A stretch of DNA of 64,000 nt, taken from assembly GCF_900101125.1 (NCBI RefSeq), contig NZ_FNFL01000001.1, positions 806,001 to 870,000 of the forward strand, given 5' to 3'. The translations under genes were made by a program, and so were the position numbers. The notes under the pieces were generated by a model. The model did no database searches and was not told where the DNA came from. It saw only the letters and a program-made list of their open reading frames with translations. Position 1 is the first letter of the stretch, and every line of letters starts with the position of its first letter. Shown piece after piece: positions 1-8,395 of the stretch. Source of the stretch: Sediminibacillus albus (GTDB lineage: Bacteria; Bacillota; Bacilli; Bacillales; Amphibacillaceae).

Positions 1-269
1 GATAATGCAAAGAGAAAAATCCCTATCATCAATGGCTTTCTTCTCCCCTGGGCATCACTAAGTAGCCCAACCACCACTTGGCCTGCCGCAAGGCCGATCA
101 AACAAGTAGTTAAACTAAGCTGAACCAGTGAAGCACGAGCCCCTAAGTCAGCGGAAATATCAGGAAAACTCGGTAAATACATATCAATATTAAGCGGTCC
201 AAGAATGGCAAGCATTCCGAGAAGAAAAGCCAATCCCAACCGTTCTTTTCCTGTTGGGTTTTGCAACAT
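1..269 (-). CDS. Bcr/CflA-family MFS drug efflux transporter, N-terminal part
   Basis: The reverse strand reads from an ATG at 269 to the window edge for 89 codons without a stop, so the gene is 3'-truncated by the window. The protein begins with the first membrane segment, contains the family signature LGPLNIDMYLPSFP and then MFS motif A (GLLSDAQGRRKPLMIG) in the loop between membrane segments 2 and 3. This is the classic Bcr/CflA arrangement of proton-driven drug exporters in the cytoplasmic membrane. A GGAAAGGTG ribosome binding site lies upstream. The substrate cannot be read from this fragment. Confidence 0.88.
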   Translation of the reverse strand, partial: MLQNPTGKERLGLAFLLGMLAILGPLNIDMYLPSFPDISADLGARASLVQLSLTTCLIGLAAGQVVVGLLSDAQGRRKPLMIGIFLFAL

Positions 270-424
270 GAATATCAAACACCTTTCCTACCTACTAATC
301 TACTTTCATGATAAATATTGTTAGTATACGGCAGAAAAGAAAGTCTGTCCATTGACAGCAATTACGCGAACAGGTTATTGCTAACTATTCCTTTCATGAA
401 CATAGAGCGACATTTATGGTACTA

Positions 425-709
425 TTACCACAGCGGTTCTTCCTCATTGGACAGTTTTAATAAAAACGGGTAAATAATGAAAATGACACATGCGATCACA
501 ACCAATGCCGGAATGAAGGCCCAGCCGAAATCCATTACTGCGTTGGCGGGTAAAACCAGCAGCGGCAGCAAAGCAACCATGCCTCCCCTTCTTCTTGAGG
601 AAGCTGTTTCGTATTGTTTTTTGCCGCAGTATGGGCAATGCAATTTGAATACTGATTTCACAGTTTGTTTCCATGTCCATTCTTTGCCGCAGTTCTGACA
701 AGTAGGCAT
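425..709 (-). CDS. small zinc-ribbon membrane protein (CXXC...CXXC family)
   Basis: This 94-residue protein starts with a zinc-ribbon-like pair of motifs, CQNC at residues 4-7 and CPYC about 17 residues later, a short basic linker (SSRRRGG) and two hydrophobic segments (about residues 44-57 and 63-85). It resembles the short Bacillaceae proteins named for two CXXC motifs about 20 residues apart. The role is unknown; a cytosolic metal-binding head anchored to the membrane is the reasonable reading. A GGGAG ribosome binding site precedes the ATG. It is a single gene between the efflux pump and the PadR/HAAS pair. Confidence 0.7.
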   Translation of the reverse strand: MPTCQNCGKEWTWKQTVKSVFKLHCPYCGKKQYETASSRRRGGMVALLPLLVLPANAVMDFGWAFIPALVVIACVIFIIYPFLLKLSNEEEPLW

Positions 710-902
710 CGGATAGCAACTCCCTTATCTTTTTTTGAGACAATTGATGATGAACATCCATGGATACAGCAATCCTCTTCTTTACCCCTATTTTAACATA
801 TTATTCCTTCTGGATACTCTTTGCTGTTAGATATTTATAGAATTATCCTATGCCTGAAAAAGGTGAATCCTCGGGGCCTCGTATAACACAACAAGCATAT
901 AG

Positions 903-1907
903 TCATTTTCTGAACGCTTTGTAAAAGCCGATTCCCGTATCAATCAGTATCGTTAGAATAAAAATGATAACTATCCAGACTTGGGATTGTTTCCAAATGT
1001 TTTGGACGGTGGCAAACTCCTCTGAATTGAATTCGCTGAATTGCGCCAGCTCCTGCATAAAATGAGGATTCCAAATCAATTGATCTTTCAGTACTAACCA
1101 TGCCAAACCTAGAATGACCCCATTAACAATCAAATTGTAAACCGCCATTTTTTTTGACCACTTGCCGATAATTAGTTTCACAGCTTCTTTTAATATACCA
1201 AACGCTACAACCAAATAGATGATTGGCATAATTTCTGCAACCGCTTCGGTATCCAGGAATGGGATGACAGCTACCCATTCACCATTCTCAAATATAGTAA
1301 CGCCGAATAAGTGATTGGAAAATCTCACAGCCACCAGCGCTATGACGGAAAAAATGATACCGAATACAGCCTCGCTCCGTTTGATTTGTTTTTTTGTATC
1401 CGGAATCTGTGGAAGTTCTGATGGCTTCCATTCATCGCCAAATCCCGCCGTTTTCCAATTATACCGGCCCACGCCGTAGTATTGAGCAATAGCGAAGCCA
1501 ATCGTAATCCAGGCAAACATCTGGGTGGCAGCAATTATCACAGAGATGAGTAAATCGAGAAAATGCTGCAAAATCGCCGCTGGATCCAATATGGTTTCCA
1601 GGATAAAGACAACGCCCATAGCTACCGCTGCCACGGTTAAGACGATTTTCATAATGGAAATATACGGATGGAATAGTTGTGGTCCGATTAAATATCGTTT
1701 CGGTTCCCGGTACTGGTCAGCAAGTTTAGCTGGATTTCCCAGTTCCAATAGTACTTGCTCGACTTCTTCTTGGCCATATTGTTTCTCTCCTGTTTTTTCT
1801 TCAAGCATATCCTCAATCAAGCTGCGCAACTCCTGGGCAATATCTTGGCGCTGGGATTGAGGAAGCCTTTGTGTAACTGCGTAGACATATCTGTCAATCA
1901 TCTCCAT
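903..1907 (-). CDS. HAAS-domain polytopic membrane protein
   Basis: The N-terminal 80 residues form a helical HAAS signalling domain (YVYAVTQRLPQSQRQDIAQ followed by EELGNPAKLADQY-like helices), as in membrane proteins co-transcribed with PadR repressors. About six hydrophobic segments follow to the C-terminus at KAFRK. I chose ATG 1907 because it sits 9 nt after AAGGGGG; a longer ATG at 1928 lacks that spacing. The gene overlaps the end of the upstream PadR gene by 14 bp, which points to translational coupling. Known HAAS proteins are thought to work with PadR regulators in sensing or envelope stress; the precise role here is unknown. Confidence 0.75.
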   Translation of the reverse strand: MEMIDRYVYAVTQRLPQSQRQDIAQELRSLIEDMLEEKTGEKQYGQEEVEQVLLELGNPAKLADQYREPKRYLIGPQLFHPYISIMKIVLTVAAVAMGVVFILETILDPAAILQHFLDLLISVIIAATQMFAWITIGFAIAQYYGVGRYNWKTAGFGDEWKPSELPQIPDTKKQIKRSEAVFGIIFSVIALVAVRFSNHLFGVTIFENGEWVAVIPFLDTEAVAEIMPIIYLVVAFGILKEAVKLIIGKWSKKMAVYNLIVNGVILGLAWLVLKDQLIWNPHFMQELAQFSEFNSEEFATVQNIWKQSQVWIVIIFILTILIDTGIGFYKAFRK

Positions 1908-2256
1908 CTGTTGATTCCCCCTTGTCATTTAGTACCACATCCATACTGGCAACGATTTTCTTCCACTCGACTTTTAATTGATCAAACACTTGCTTGCCAG
2001 TCGCACTTAACAAGTAATACTTGCGCGGTCTTGCTTTATTGGTATCCCACTGGCTTTCCAGCAGGCCTTGCTTCTCTAATCTTCGCAGCAATGGGTACAA
2101 CGTGCCAGGCTCCACCTGTACTCCTTTTTCACTAAGTATTGTCACCAAAGAGTACCCGTACTGAGGCTCTGCAAGCTGGCTGAGCACCCCAATGGTAATC
2201 GTGCCCCTGCGCAGCTCTTGCAGCAATTTATCTACCAGTTCATCGACTTCGCTCAT
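1894..2256 (-). CDS. PadR-family transcriptional regulator
   Basis: This 120-residue winged-helix protein has the PadR hallmark region VEPGTLYPLLRRLEKQGLL (residues about 40-60) followed by the wing ARPRKYYLLSATGK. The ATG at 2256 is preceded by GAGGAG at 8 nt; an upstream in-frame start at 2292 would fall inside the promoter. It is the first gene of a two-gene operon with the HAAS membrane protein. PadR proteins usually repress their own operon, and a palindrome sits over the promoter here (2276-2314). The inducer is unknown. Confidence 0.88.
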   Translation of the reverse strand: MSEVDELVDKLLQELRRGTITIGVLSQLAEPQYGYSLVTILSEKGVQVEPGTLYPLLRRLEKQGLLESQWDTNKARPRKYYLLSATGKQVFDQLKVEWKKIVASMDVVLNDKGESTDGDD

Positions 2257-2275
2257 ACCATCAACTCCTCTATTC

Positions 2276-2314
2276 ATTATAATGTATGTCATACACTATT
2301 GTAAATAATACATT
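2276..2314 (-). promoter_or_regulatory. promoter and putative PadR operator
   Basis: On the minus strand TTTACA and TATAAT are separated by 18 bp, upstream of the PadR start. The same stretch holds a perfect inverted repeat, AATGTAT (2281-2287) and ATACATT (2308-2314), and a nested palindrome GTATG-t-CATAC (2284-2294). The ATGT...ACAT character is typical of PadR operators. Assignment to this regulator is by position. Confidence 0.55.
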
Positions 2315-2722
2315 ATTAAATTTTTACGCGAAGACTAAACTTTATTCATGAGTAGTAAATTTAAAGGCAGGACACCTATTAAAAGAGGATATATGAAGGT
2401 ATCGTCGATTAGTTTTTTATTTTTGTCCTTTTGTCTGTTACTATGGCTGCAATTAACCAGCAGTTATTAAATAAAAAAGAACCCACTTTCCATCCAGAAA
2501 AGAGAGTCCCATGAATAATAATGCCTTTTTACTTTCCAGCCAATATCCAAGCTATTTCTAACAACATAACGAGTTTGTTTATAGAAGAATACTAACTGAT
2601 CCTAATTCCATTGGGTACACGTTCGCTGTTGCTATATTGGTACTATTTATCAAAGGCCTGAACGATTTCCCTCTAACCTTGTTTTGAAATCCCTTGAATC
2701 ATCCGTATGATGACACTATTTC
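2315..2722. other. intergenic region with one possible micro-ORF
   Basis: The stretch is AT-rich and has no ordinary gene. On the plus strand ATG 2393 opens a 25-codon hydrophobic ORF (to 2470) after AGAGGATAT; it could be a leader peptide or chance. Nothing else was recognised. Confidence 0.3.
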
Positions 2723-2938
2723 TTAGCCAATCAAATAAAGTGCCAGTCTAAAACCAAGCGGTATAGCCGCCCAAGTAAGCAACAGCAATGCAGTTAAAAT
2801 TATTTTCGAATCTTTATGGACACTGATGCCGGCCAGGCAAGCACCAATTGCCCATAGGAGCAGTATGACAAAAAATTCTGGCGCAACAAATGTTCTTTCT
2901 GTATAATTCTCGCCGATTGCTGCTCCCGCCAAAAACAC
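2723..2938 (-). CDS. possible small membrane protein, start uncertain
   Basis: A reading frame of 71 codons has two clear hydrophobic segments (about residues 20-40 and 45-68) and reads like a genuine membrane protein. In-frame codons continue upstream of the GTG at 2938 with more hydrophobic residues (VSGLLAVLTAV) but reach a TGA before any good start codon. The N-terminus may therefore be lost, or a non-standard start may be used. It sits next to another small membrane protein gene (3018-3227), also unassigned. Confidence 0.35.
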   Translation of the reverse strand: MFLAGAAIGENYTERTFVAPEFFVILLLWAIGACLAGISVHKDSKIILTALLLLTWAAIPLGFRLALYLIG

Positions 2939-3017
2939 AGCTGTCAGGACGGCTAGCAGACCGCTGACAGCCGCATTCCCAACAACAATATACTTTCACT
3001 TCGTCCTATTGAGCCCA

Positions 3018-3227
3018 CTATCTGCTTTTCCAGCGTTCTGTAAACGGATTCTTCTTCATACATAGGCTGGAGAGTAAATGATAAAAACTAATTTCAAAAA
3101 TTAAAAATGCGACCACAAGAGCAGCTAAATAAGGTGATGGAGAGTCGATCACCCAAAAAAGCACTAATGCTGATGCGAAGGTAAGTACTCCAATGAGAAT
3201 AGGAATTATCAGATTACTTCGTTTCAT
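3018..3227 (-). CDS. small two-TM membrane protein, unknown function
   Basis: This 69-residue protein has two membrane segments (about residues 5-25 and 33-55) and a basic C-terminus (KKNPFTERWKSR). The ATG at 3227 lies 7 nt after AAGGAG, which makes it preferable to the longer open frame beginning at 3308. No family was recognised. Confidence 0.5.
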   Translation of the reverse strand: MKRSNLIIPILIGVLTFASALVLFWVIDSPSPYLAALVVAFLIFEISFYHLLSSLCMKKNPFTERWKSR

Positions 3228-3496
3228 TCCACCACTCCTTCCTATAGAAGCTTTCCACTTAGTATTCAGGAATTCCTCCCTATTTATCTGCCTGCTTAAT
3301 GATTTCACGGAAAAGAAACCTGCAAAAATTCTTTTAAGTGTAACGGTTTTCTTGGTAATTATTCGTTAATAATCAGCAGCAATTACTTGGCCATGGAAAA
3401 ACGCCCGCACATATGGGTTTACTAGTACGAGCGCTATATAATCCGCCTCTCGTCTATGGGGATAATTCTTCGATAGCCCTCAAAAGACACCATGCA

Positions 3497-4822
3497 CTAC
3501 TCGGAAAAACGCTTTCCTTTTTGGTAGATTTTTTCGCGTTCTGCTTCCGGTACAAGCGAACCTCCGGTTGACCAGGCGATATGGGTGGCACTTTTTGCTT
3601 TTTTTAATAGGCTTTGCTTCATTTTTTGTAATCGTTTGGGACCAGACAGCCCGGCAGCTGCGGAGGGTTCGACAAACAACTCCTCTGACTGTACTAACTG
3701 ATAACCCAGCTGGTAAAACACTTGATCGTTTTCCGTATATATGCCGCTTACTGTGTATCTACTAATAGCAGATGCAAAGCTTGATGGCCTCCCAACTGCC
3801 AATCCATCGGCAGCGGTGCGATTATCAAGACCGAAATCCTGAACCGAAACTTGCTCATCCAAGCCTGTCAGTAGTCCGATTAAGACAGAAGGCGAATGCG
3901 TCGGCTCTACAAAAAAGCAGTGCACATGCTCACCAAATAACTGCTTCAGCCCGTACGCAATACCACCCGGTGCTCCACCGACACCGCACGGAAGATAAAC
4001 AACTAGCGGATGCTGCTCATTCACGGCAATCCCCTCTGCTTCCAGCTGTTTTTGCAGTTCAGCTGCCGCTACGCTATATCCTAAAAACAAGTCCTTAGAA
4101 TCTTCATCATCAATGAAATACGCAGAAGGATTTTGCAGTGTCTTCTCCCTGCCTGCAGTGATTGCTTCACTAAAGTCGCCTCGGTATTCATGAACATTGG
4201 CCCCATGTTGGCGCAGCAAATCTTTTTTCCACTGTTTGGCATCACTCGACATATGGACATCGACATGGAACCCTAAAGCTGTACCGATAATCCCGATACT
4301 GAGCGCAAGATTACCAGTAGATCCTACGCCTATCGAATGGTTGTTGAAAAACTGCCGGCTTTTTTTAGAGGCAAGAACTTGGTAATTGTCACCTTCTGTT
4401 AATAATCCTGCTTGTAATGCTAAAGTTTCGGCATGCTTCAGCACTTCATACATCCCGCCGCGGGCCTTGATCGATCCGGCTACAGGCAAAAGATGGTCAC
4501 ATTTTAAATAAAAATTACTTTCTTCACCAAGCACGTCTGTTAAGTAGGCATTTTTGTAGTTGTCAAGTTTACGTAAGGGGGACTCGATTATTCCGTTATT
4601 CTCTGAAAGTTCGGGGAAAAGCTTTATTAACAAAGGGGCAAACCGCTGCCATCGTTCAGCAGCTTCGGCAATATCCTTTTTATTAACCGTTTTAGAATTA
4701 AGCTGCTCTCCCTGCACTTCAGGGTTCAGCCAGTGGACCGGCTCGTATCTTCGAATCTGCTCTAATAACGGAAAGCTGTCAAGCCATTCCCTCATCGATT
4801 TTCCTGCGATCATCATATCCAT
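3497..4822 (-). CDS. dsdA: D-serine ammonia-lyase (D-serine dehydratase)
   Basis: The enzyme converts D-serine to pyruvate and ammonia with pyridoxal phosphate, in the cytosol. The 441-residue length matches DsdA. The PLP lysine lies in GSIKARGG (about K119), the phosphate-binding loop is GVGSTGNLALSIG, and a glycine-rich loop (CGVGGAPGGIAYG) follows near residue 285. ATG 4822 follows GGGAGG at 7 nt; the longer frame from 4855 has no suitable site. It appears monocistronic. D-serine detoxification or use as carbon and nitrogen source is the usual role. Confidence 0.93.
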   Translation of the reverse strand: MDMMIAGKSMREWLDSFPLLEQIRRYEPVHWLNPEVQGEQLNSKTVNKKDIAEAAERWQRFAPLLIKLFPELSENNGIIESPLRKLDNYKNAYLTDVLGEESNFYLKCDHLLPVAGSIKARGGMYEVLKHAETLALQAGLLTEGDNYQVLASKKSRQFFNNHSIGVGSTGNLALSIGIIGTALGFHVDVHMSSDAKQWKKDLLRQHGANVHEYRGDFSEAITAGREKTLQNPSAYFIDDEDSKDLFLGYSVAAAELQKQLEAEGIAVNEQHPLVVYLPCGVGGAPGGIAYGLKQLFGEHVHCFFVEPTHSPSVLIGLLTGLDEQVSVQDFGLDNRTAADGLAVGRPSSFASAISRYTVSGIYTENDQVFYQLGYQLVQSEELFVEPSAAAGLSGPKRLQKMKQSLLKKAKSATHIAWSTGGSLVPEAEREKIYQKGKRFSE

Positions 4823-5066
4823 TTGATACCCTCCCATTCTCTCTATTATATACATGCCTTTCGCGTCCGTTTTTTAAACTTATCTAGTATTCGTCCGGAA
4901 AATATCTTAAGTGTTATATAGAACGAAAGAGGATTTTCCCCTTCCATCTCGTATAGTATATGTATCAATGGGTTATCCGTTTGGTATTATGGCGAGTCAA
5001 ACTCTATATACATCATAACAATAATAAGAAATGCTTCAAACAATCTAAACAGGAGGTGCAGATTTG

Positions 5067-5624
5067 ATGGACTTAATATTTGAAACAGAACAAGAAGGCG
5101 TCCAAATCACCCTTGACCAACTACACCAGGAAAAGCCTGTATTGCTCGTTTTATTAAGGCATATCGGTTGACCAATCTGTCGTGAATACCTCACGCAGTT
5201 GCGTGAGCATACCACAGTCATTGAAAGCAGCAACGTATCAATTGCGGCCGTCTTACCGACCGATTCGGCCCAAATAAAACCAATTCTCGATGTATACGGT
5301 CCTTATCCGTTCCCGATTCTAGGAGACCCCGAGAGGATTGCCTATAAGCAATTGAAGTTAAAGCAAATGTCTAAAGGAAAATCTTTAAGAGCCATTTCCA
5401 GCTACTTCTTCTCAGGCCGGATCCGTACTATTTTTCCAAAAGATACAGAGCAGCGCAAAGTTATTCAAAAAGCGATGCGAAGCCAGAATGTTTTTCAACT
5501 CGGCGGCACCTGGTTGATTGATAAAACAGGCGAAATTCTCTGGTTTCATATCGATGCCGAACCGGCCGACCATGCGAAAATACAAACGATTCTTAAGGTG
5601 TTGGAAACAATTTCACAAGAGTAA
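5067..5624 (+). CDS. SelL/PRXL2-like redox protein, probable selenoprotein (in-frame UGA at codon 35)
   Basis: Translation from ATG 5067, 8 nt after a perfect AGGAGGTG, gives 34 codons, then TGA (5169-5171), then 150 uninterrupted codons in the same frame to TAA at 5624. Read through, the 185-residue product is a thioredoxin-fold protein of the AhpC/TSA-like PRXL2 group. TGA falls exactly at the first residue of the family redox motif: LLRHIG-[TGA]-PICRE, where relatives have GCPxCRE. The product would carry a Sec-x-x-Cys pair. The downstream half keeps family features (VLPTDSAQIKP, YPFPILGDPERIAYK, QLGGTWLIDKTGEILWFH). A perfect 8-bp hairpin 18 nt after the TGA fits a bacterial SECIS element. 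The alternative is a Cys-to-stop mutation. No Sec machinery gene is in the window. Confidence 0.72.
5169..5220 (+). promoter_or_regulatory. SECIS-like hairpin starting at the in-frame UGA
   Basis: CTCACGCA (5190-5197) and TGCGTGAG (5200-5207) are exact complements around GT, giving a stem of 7-8 bp with apical loop AGTT or GT. The loop lies 25-26 nt after the UGA and has a G in its first two positions, as bacterial SECIS models ask. Hand folding adds TGT/ACA (5178-5180 with 5214-5216) and a base TGAC/GTCA (5169-5172 with 5217-5220) that includes the UGA. No energy calculation was possible. Confidence 0.6.
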
Positions 5625-5630
5625 TCTTTT

Positions 5631-5670
5631 AAAGTGGAGAAAGCTTTTCAGCTGATCCACCTTTTTATTT
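5631..5670 (+). terminator. probable terminator of the redox gene
   Basis: AAAGTGGA and TCCACcTTTTT form an imperfect stem followed by a T run directly after the stop codon. Confidence 0.45.
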
Positions 5671-5867
5671 ACTGAACCAGTCCTCGCCTGGTTTCCAGCA
5701 AGCTGAGGCTTCCTTTCTTCTGTGCTGGCGAACAGGATGGCTGATTAAGCACTTTGATAATTGTTTTAGCGATCACCCCTTTTTTGTTTCGTATATTTCG
5801 GGTATAAGAAACTAAGTAGAACAAGAATCTACCCTTACAGGAACAAGCAATGAAAGGAAGTGGTGCT

Positions 5868-6506
5868 GTGAAAGCAATCATATTTGATTTCGATGGAACG
5901 TTAGCTAATACATTACCTGTCAATTTTTATGGGTTCCAGCAAGTGTTTAAAAAATTCGATAACAAAGAATACACAAAAGAAGAAATAAAGGAAATGTTCG
6001 GGCCGCCAGAGCCTGAACTAATTGAACAGAATTTGGCCAGCAATGAAATTGAAAAGGCCGTCGAAGTGTACTATCAAGAATATGAAGCAAACCATCATCG
6101 TTTGGTGGAGAAGAATGAAGATATCGATAACCTGCTTTCCTCCTTGAAGGAGCACGGAATCAAGCTGGGAGTGGTCACTGGAAAATCAAGGCGCAGCTTT
6201 GAAATGTCTCTCGATGAGTTGGATATGAAAAAGCATTTCGACGTACTCATCACCGGGGATGATGTCAGGGATGCCAAGCCTGAACCGGAAGGCATAAATA
6301 GCGCTTTAAGCAAACTGGACATCGATCCAGCGAATGCCATGTATATCGGTGACAGCGATGACGATATGAAAGCGGGGAAAAAGGCAAATGTCCATACTGC
6401 CGGGGCTAAGTGGCTGCCCGAATACCAGTCATCTGAATACAGCGTCAAACCTGATGCTGTTTTTACGAAGACAGAAGATTTGATTGACTATTTAGAGAAA
6501 AAATAA
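5868..6506 (+). CDS. HAD-family hydrolase, phosphoglycolate-phosphatase-like
   Basis: The protein has HAD motif I FDFDGTL (nucleophile Asp7, acid Asp9), motif II in VVTGKS, the motif III lysine in DAKPEP and motif IV GDSDDD, with the helical cap of the PGP/YbeT-like subgroup in between. GTG 5868 gives the canonical HAD N-terminus and follows AAAGGAAG; ATG 5850 is a possible alternative six codons upstream. It is a cytosolic phosphatase; the substrate cannot be fixed from sequence. Confidence 0.82.
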   Translation: MKAIIFDFDGTLANTLPVNFYGFQQVFKKFDNKEYTKEEIKEMFGPPEPELIEQNLASNEIEKAVEVYYQEYEANHHRLVEKNEDIDNLLSSLKEHGIKLGVVTGKSRRSFEMSLDELDMKKHFDVLITGDDVRDAKPEPEGINSALSKLDIDPANAMYIGDSDDDMKAGKKANVHTAGAKWLPEYQSSEYSVKPDAVFTKTEDLIDYLEKK

Positions 6507-6610
6507 CTGTTCTATACTTTGCCAGTTCTATCAAAGGAAGGTTCTTTGCATAATATTACCTGCTTGCGGGGAAGGCTACCTTCGACTACGAATAAAGGAG
6601 ATGATTCCCC

Positions 6611-7057
6611 GTGAGACAACTTTTTTGGGTTGCACTGCTTGGTTTAGGTTTAGTTTACTACTTCGCTGATGCACCAAATGAACAATCCCAAGATATCCAG
6701 CAATCAGATGAACTGGCAGCGGAAAAAGTTTCTGTTGGTAAAAGCAGTGAACACGAGATTGCCGCAGGAGTTGATACAGTTTTGGCGACTTTGGAGGATT
6801 TAAATGACACGATCACTTCCTCTCCTGATGACACTGCCGAAATTAATCAGCTTGGAAAAACGTTATCCGAGGATTGGGATGTTATCGAAAAACAAGTCGA
6901 AGAAAACTTTCCTGACGACTATAAAAATATCGAAGACAGCCTCTATCCATTAATTGCTTACGCGCAAAAGGGTCAACCTGATACCAAACAGATCAAACAG
7001 CTGATTCCACAAGTAAAAGATAAGCTGACTGCTTTCAAGGAAAAGCTATCGTCTTAA
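6611..7057 (+). CDS. small secreted or membrane-anchored protein, unknown function
   Basis: A 148-residue acidic protein starts at GTG after AAAGGAG. It has one N-terminal hydrophobic segment (FWVALLGLGLVYYFA) with no lipobox, so it may be an uncleaved anchor or a signal peptide. The remainder is alpha-helical and charged (VDTVLATLEDLNDTI, LIPQVKDKLTAFKEKL), which suggests a helical-bundle extracytoplasmic domain. No family was recognised. Confidence 0.6.
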   Translation: MRQLFWVALLGLGLVYYFADAPNEQSQDIQQSDELAAEKVSVGKSSEHEIAAGVDTVLATLEDLNDTITSSPDDTAEINQLGKTLSEDWDVIEKQVEENFPDDYKNIEDSLYPLIAYAQKGQPDTKQIKQLIPQVKDKLTAFKEKLSS

Positions 7058-7065
7058 CACAAAAC

Positions 7066-7102
7066 CAGGGAGAAATTCTACGATGGATTTCTTCCTTTTT
7101 TG
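7066..7102 (+). terminator. terminator
   Basis: CAGGGAGAAAT and ATTTCTTCC form a stem with one bulge, followed by TTTTTTG. Confidence 0.55.
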
Positions 7103-7278
7103 TTTCAGTAGCTTGCTTTTACTCCTTTTCTACTCCCCTCGGTTCTACTATCTATCACCAGATTTTTTTAAAATTCAATCTACTAATCTAAAAAAATAGG
7201 TTTAAACGTTTTGCTTGCTGGGAAACATGGAGAAATACCGTAATAAAAAAGAGTTAAAGTAAGGGAAAGGAGAGTTCT

Positions 7279-8343
7279 ATGAAGCTGCTATATTCATTGA
7301 TTTCTTGTATAGCCATCCTTGCTCTATGTTTATCATGGACTGGCCCGGCATTTGCAGCAGATTCTGAAACTTATATTGTCGATGCTTCATCACTGCTGGT
7401 GAGGAGTGAGCCTTCCAGCAATGGAGAGGTGATTGGACAGTTGAACAATGGTGATAAAGTAACGGTTTTTGATAATGCCTACGGGTGGGCAAAAACTTAT
7501 GTGGACGATCAAGAAGCCTGGGTAGCCTCCCAGTACCTCTATCCAGAGGAAGATAACGGGAATCTATCAACCTTACATAAAGAAAAAGAAACTGTAACTG
7601 TTGATGAAAACAGCGTACGAGTGCGGACAGGTCCAGGGAGAAACTACAGCGTCTATCAAACGGCTGATAAAGGAGAATCCTTTGAGCTGGCTGCTACAGA
7701 CAAGGATTGGAATCGAGTCGTTTTGCCCGACGGCAATGATGGGTGGATTTATTCCCGATTAACCGACAAAAAGGAAGAAAGTGCAACAGTACAGCCTCTA
7801 GATGGTTACACGATTGTTTTAGATGCCGGTCACGGCGGAAAAGACCCCGGTGCCATAGGAGTAAATAATGTTTACGAAAAAGACCTGACACTGAATACTG
7901 TCAAAAAAGTACAAAACAGCTTAGAGGACAGCGGAGCGAACGTCATTTTAACAAGAGCCGACGACTCCTATCTCTCTTTGGAGAATAGAATTGCGATTAG
8001 CAATCAGGAAGAAACTGACGCCTTTATTAGCTTCCACTTCAATTCTTTTTCACTTAGTTCTGTTGGCGGTATTCATACCTTCCATTATACCGATGGTGAA
8101 GACCGCAAACTGGCACAGAGTATACAAACAGGGTTATCTGACAGGGTAAGCCTGGAGGATAAAGGAACTCTTCAAGCAGATTATCGCGTTTTGAAGAAAA
8201 ACCGTGATCTCTCTGTTTTAGTAGAGTTGGGCTTCCTGTCCAACCCAGAAGAGCTGGCAACTATCCAGTCCGAAAAATATCAAAACAACGTCGCAGCAGG
8301 CATCTCGGAAGGTGTTCAACGATATTTCAATTTACAAGATTAA
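7279..8343 (+). CDS. secreted N-acetylmuramoyl-L-alanine amidase with two SH3b domains
   Basis: A signal peptide ending near AFA is followed by two bacterial SH3 domains (residues about 30-90 and 105-165, each with the LLVRSEPSSNGEVIG or VRVRTGPGRNYSVYQ pattern). A zinc Amidase_3 catalytic domain (about 175-350) comes last. Visible zinc ligands are His in LDAGHGG, Glu in VYEKD and His in SFHFNS, with the catalytic Glu in LVELGFLSN. It cleaves the amide between muramic acid and the stem peptide of peptidoglycan. AAAGGAGAG precedes the ATG. Confidence 0.92.
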   Translation: MKLLYSLISCIAILALCLSWTGPAFAADSETYIVDASSLLVRSEPSSNGEVIGQLNNGDKVTVFDNAYGWAKTYVDDQEAWVASQYLYPEEDNGNLSTLHKEKETVTVDENSVRVRTGPGRNYSVYQTADKGESFELAATDKDWNRVVLPDGNDGWIYSRLTDKKEESATVQPLDGYTIVLDAGHGGKDPGAIGVNNVYEKDLTLNTVKKVQNSLEDSGANVILTRADDSYLSLENRIAISNQEETDAFISFHFNSFSLSSVGGIHTFHYTDGEDRKLAQSIQTGLSDRVSLEDKGTLQADYRVLKKNRDLSVLVELGFLSNPEELATIQSEKYQNNVAAGISEGVQRYFNLQD

Positions 8344-8352
8344 AAGAAATGA

Positions 8353-8383
8353 AGCCCTGGCTCTCAAGAGCCAGGGTTTTTTG
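8353..8383 (+). terminator. strong terminator of the amidase gene
   Basis: CCCTGGCTCT (8355-8364) and AGAGCCAGGG (8367-8376) are exact complements followed by TTTTTT. Confidence 0.85.
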
Positions 8384-8395
8384 GTTAGAATTATG

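Noticed and set aside
1755-2135. Plus-strand ORF of 126 codons opposite the PadR/HAAS genes
   Set aside because: Overlaps two well-supported genes and has no family-like features.
2814-2999. 61-codon cysteine-rich ORF on the minus strand
   Set aside because: Out-of-frame reading of the hydrophobic protein encoded at 2723-2938; the alternative frame has the better protein character.
5045-5233. Minus-strand ORF opposite the redox gene
   Set aside because: No ribosome binding site, and the plus strand has a recognisable protein across the same bases.
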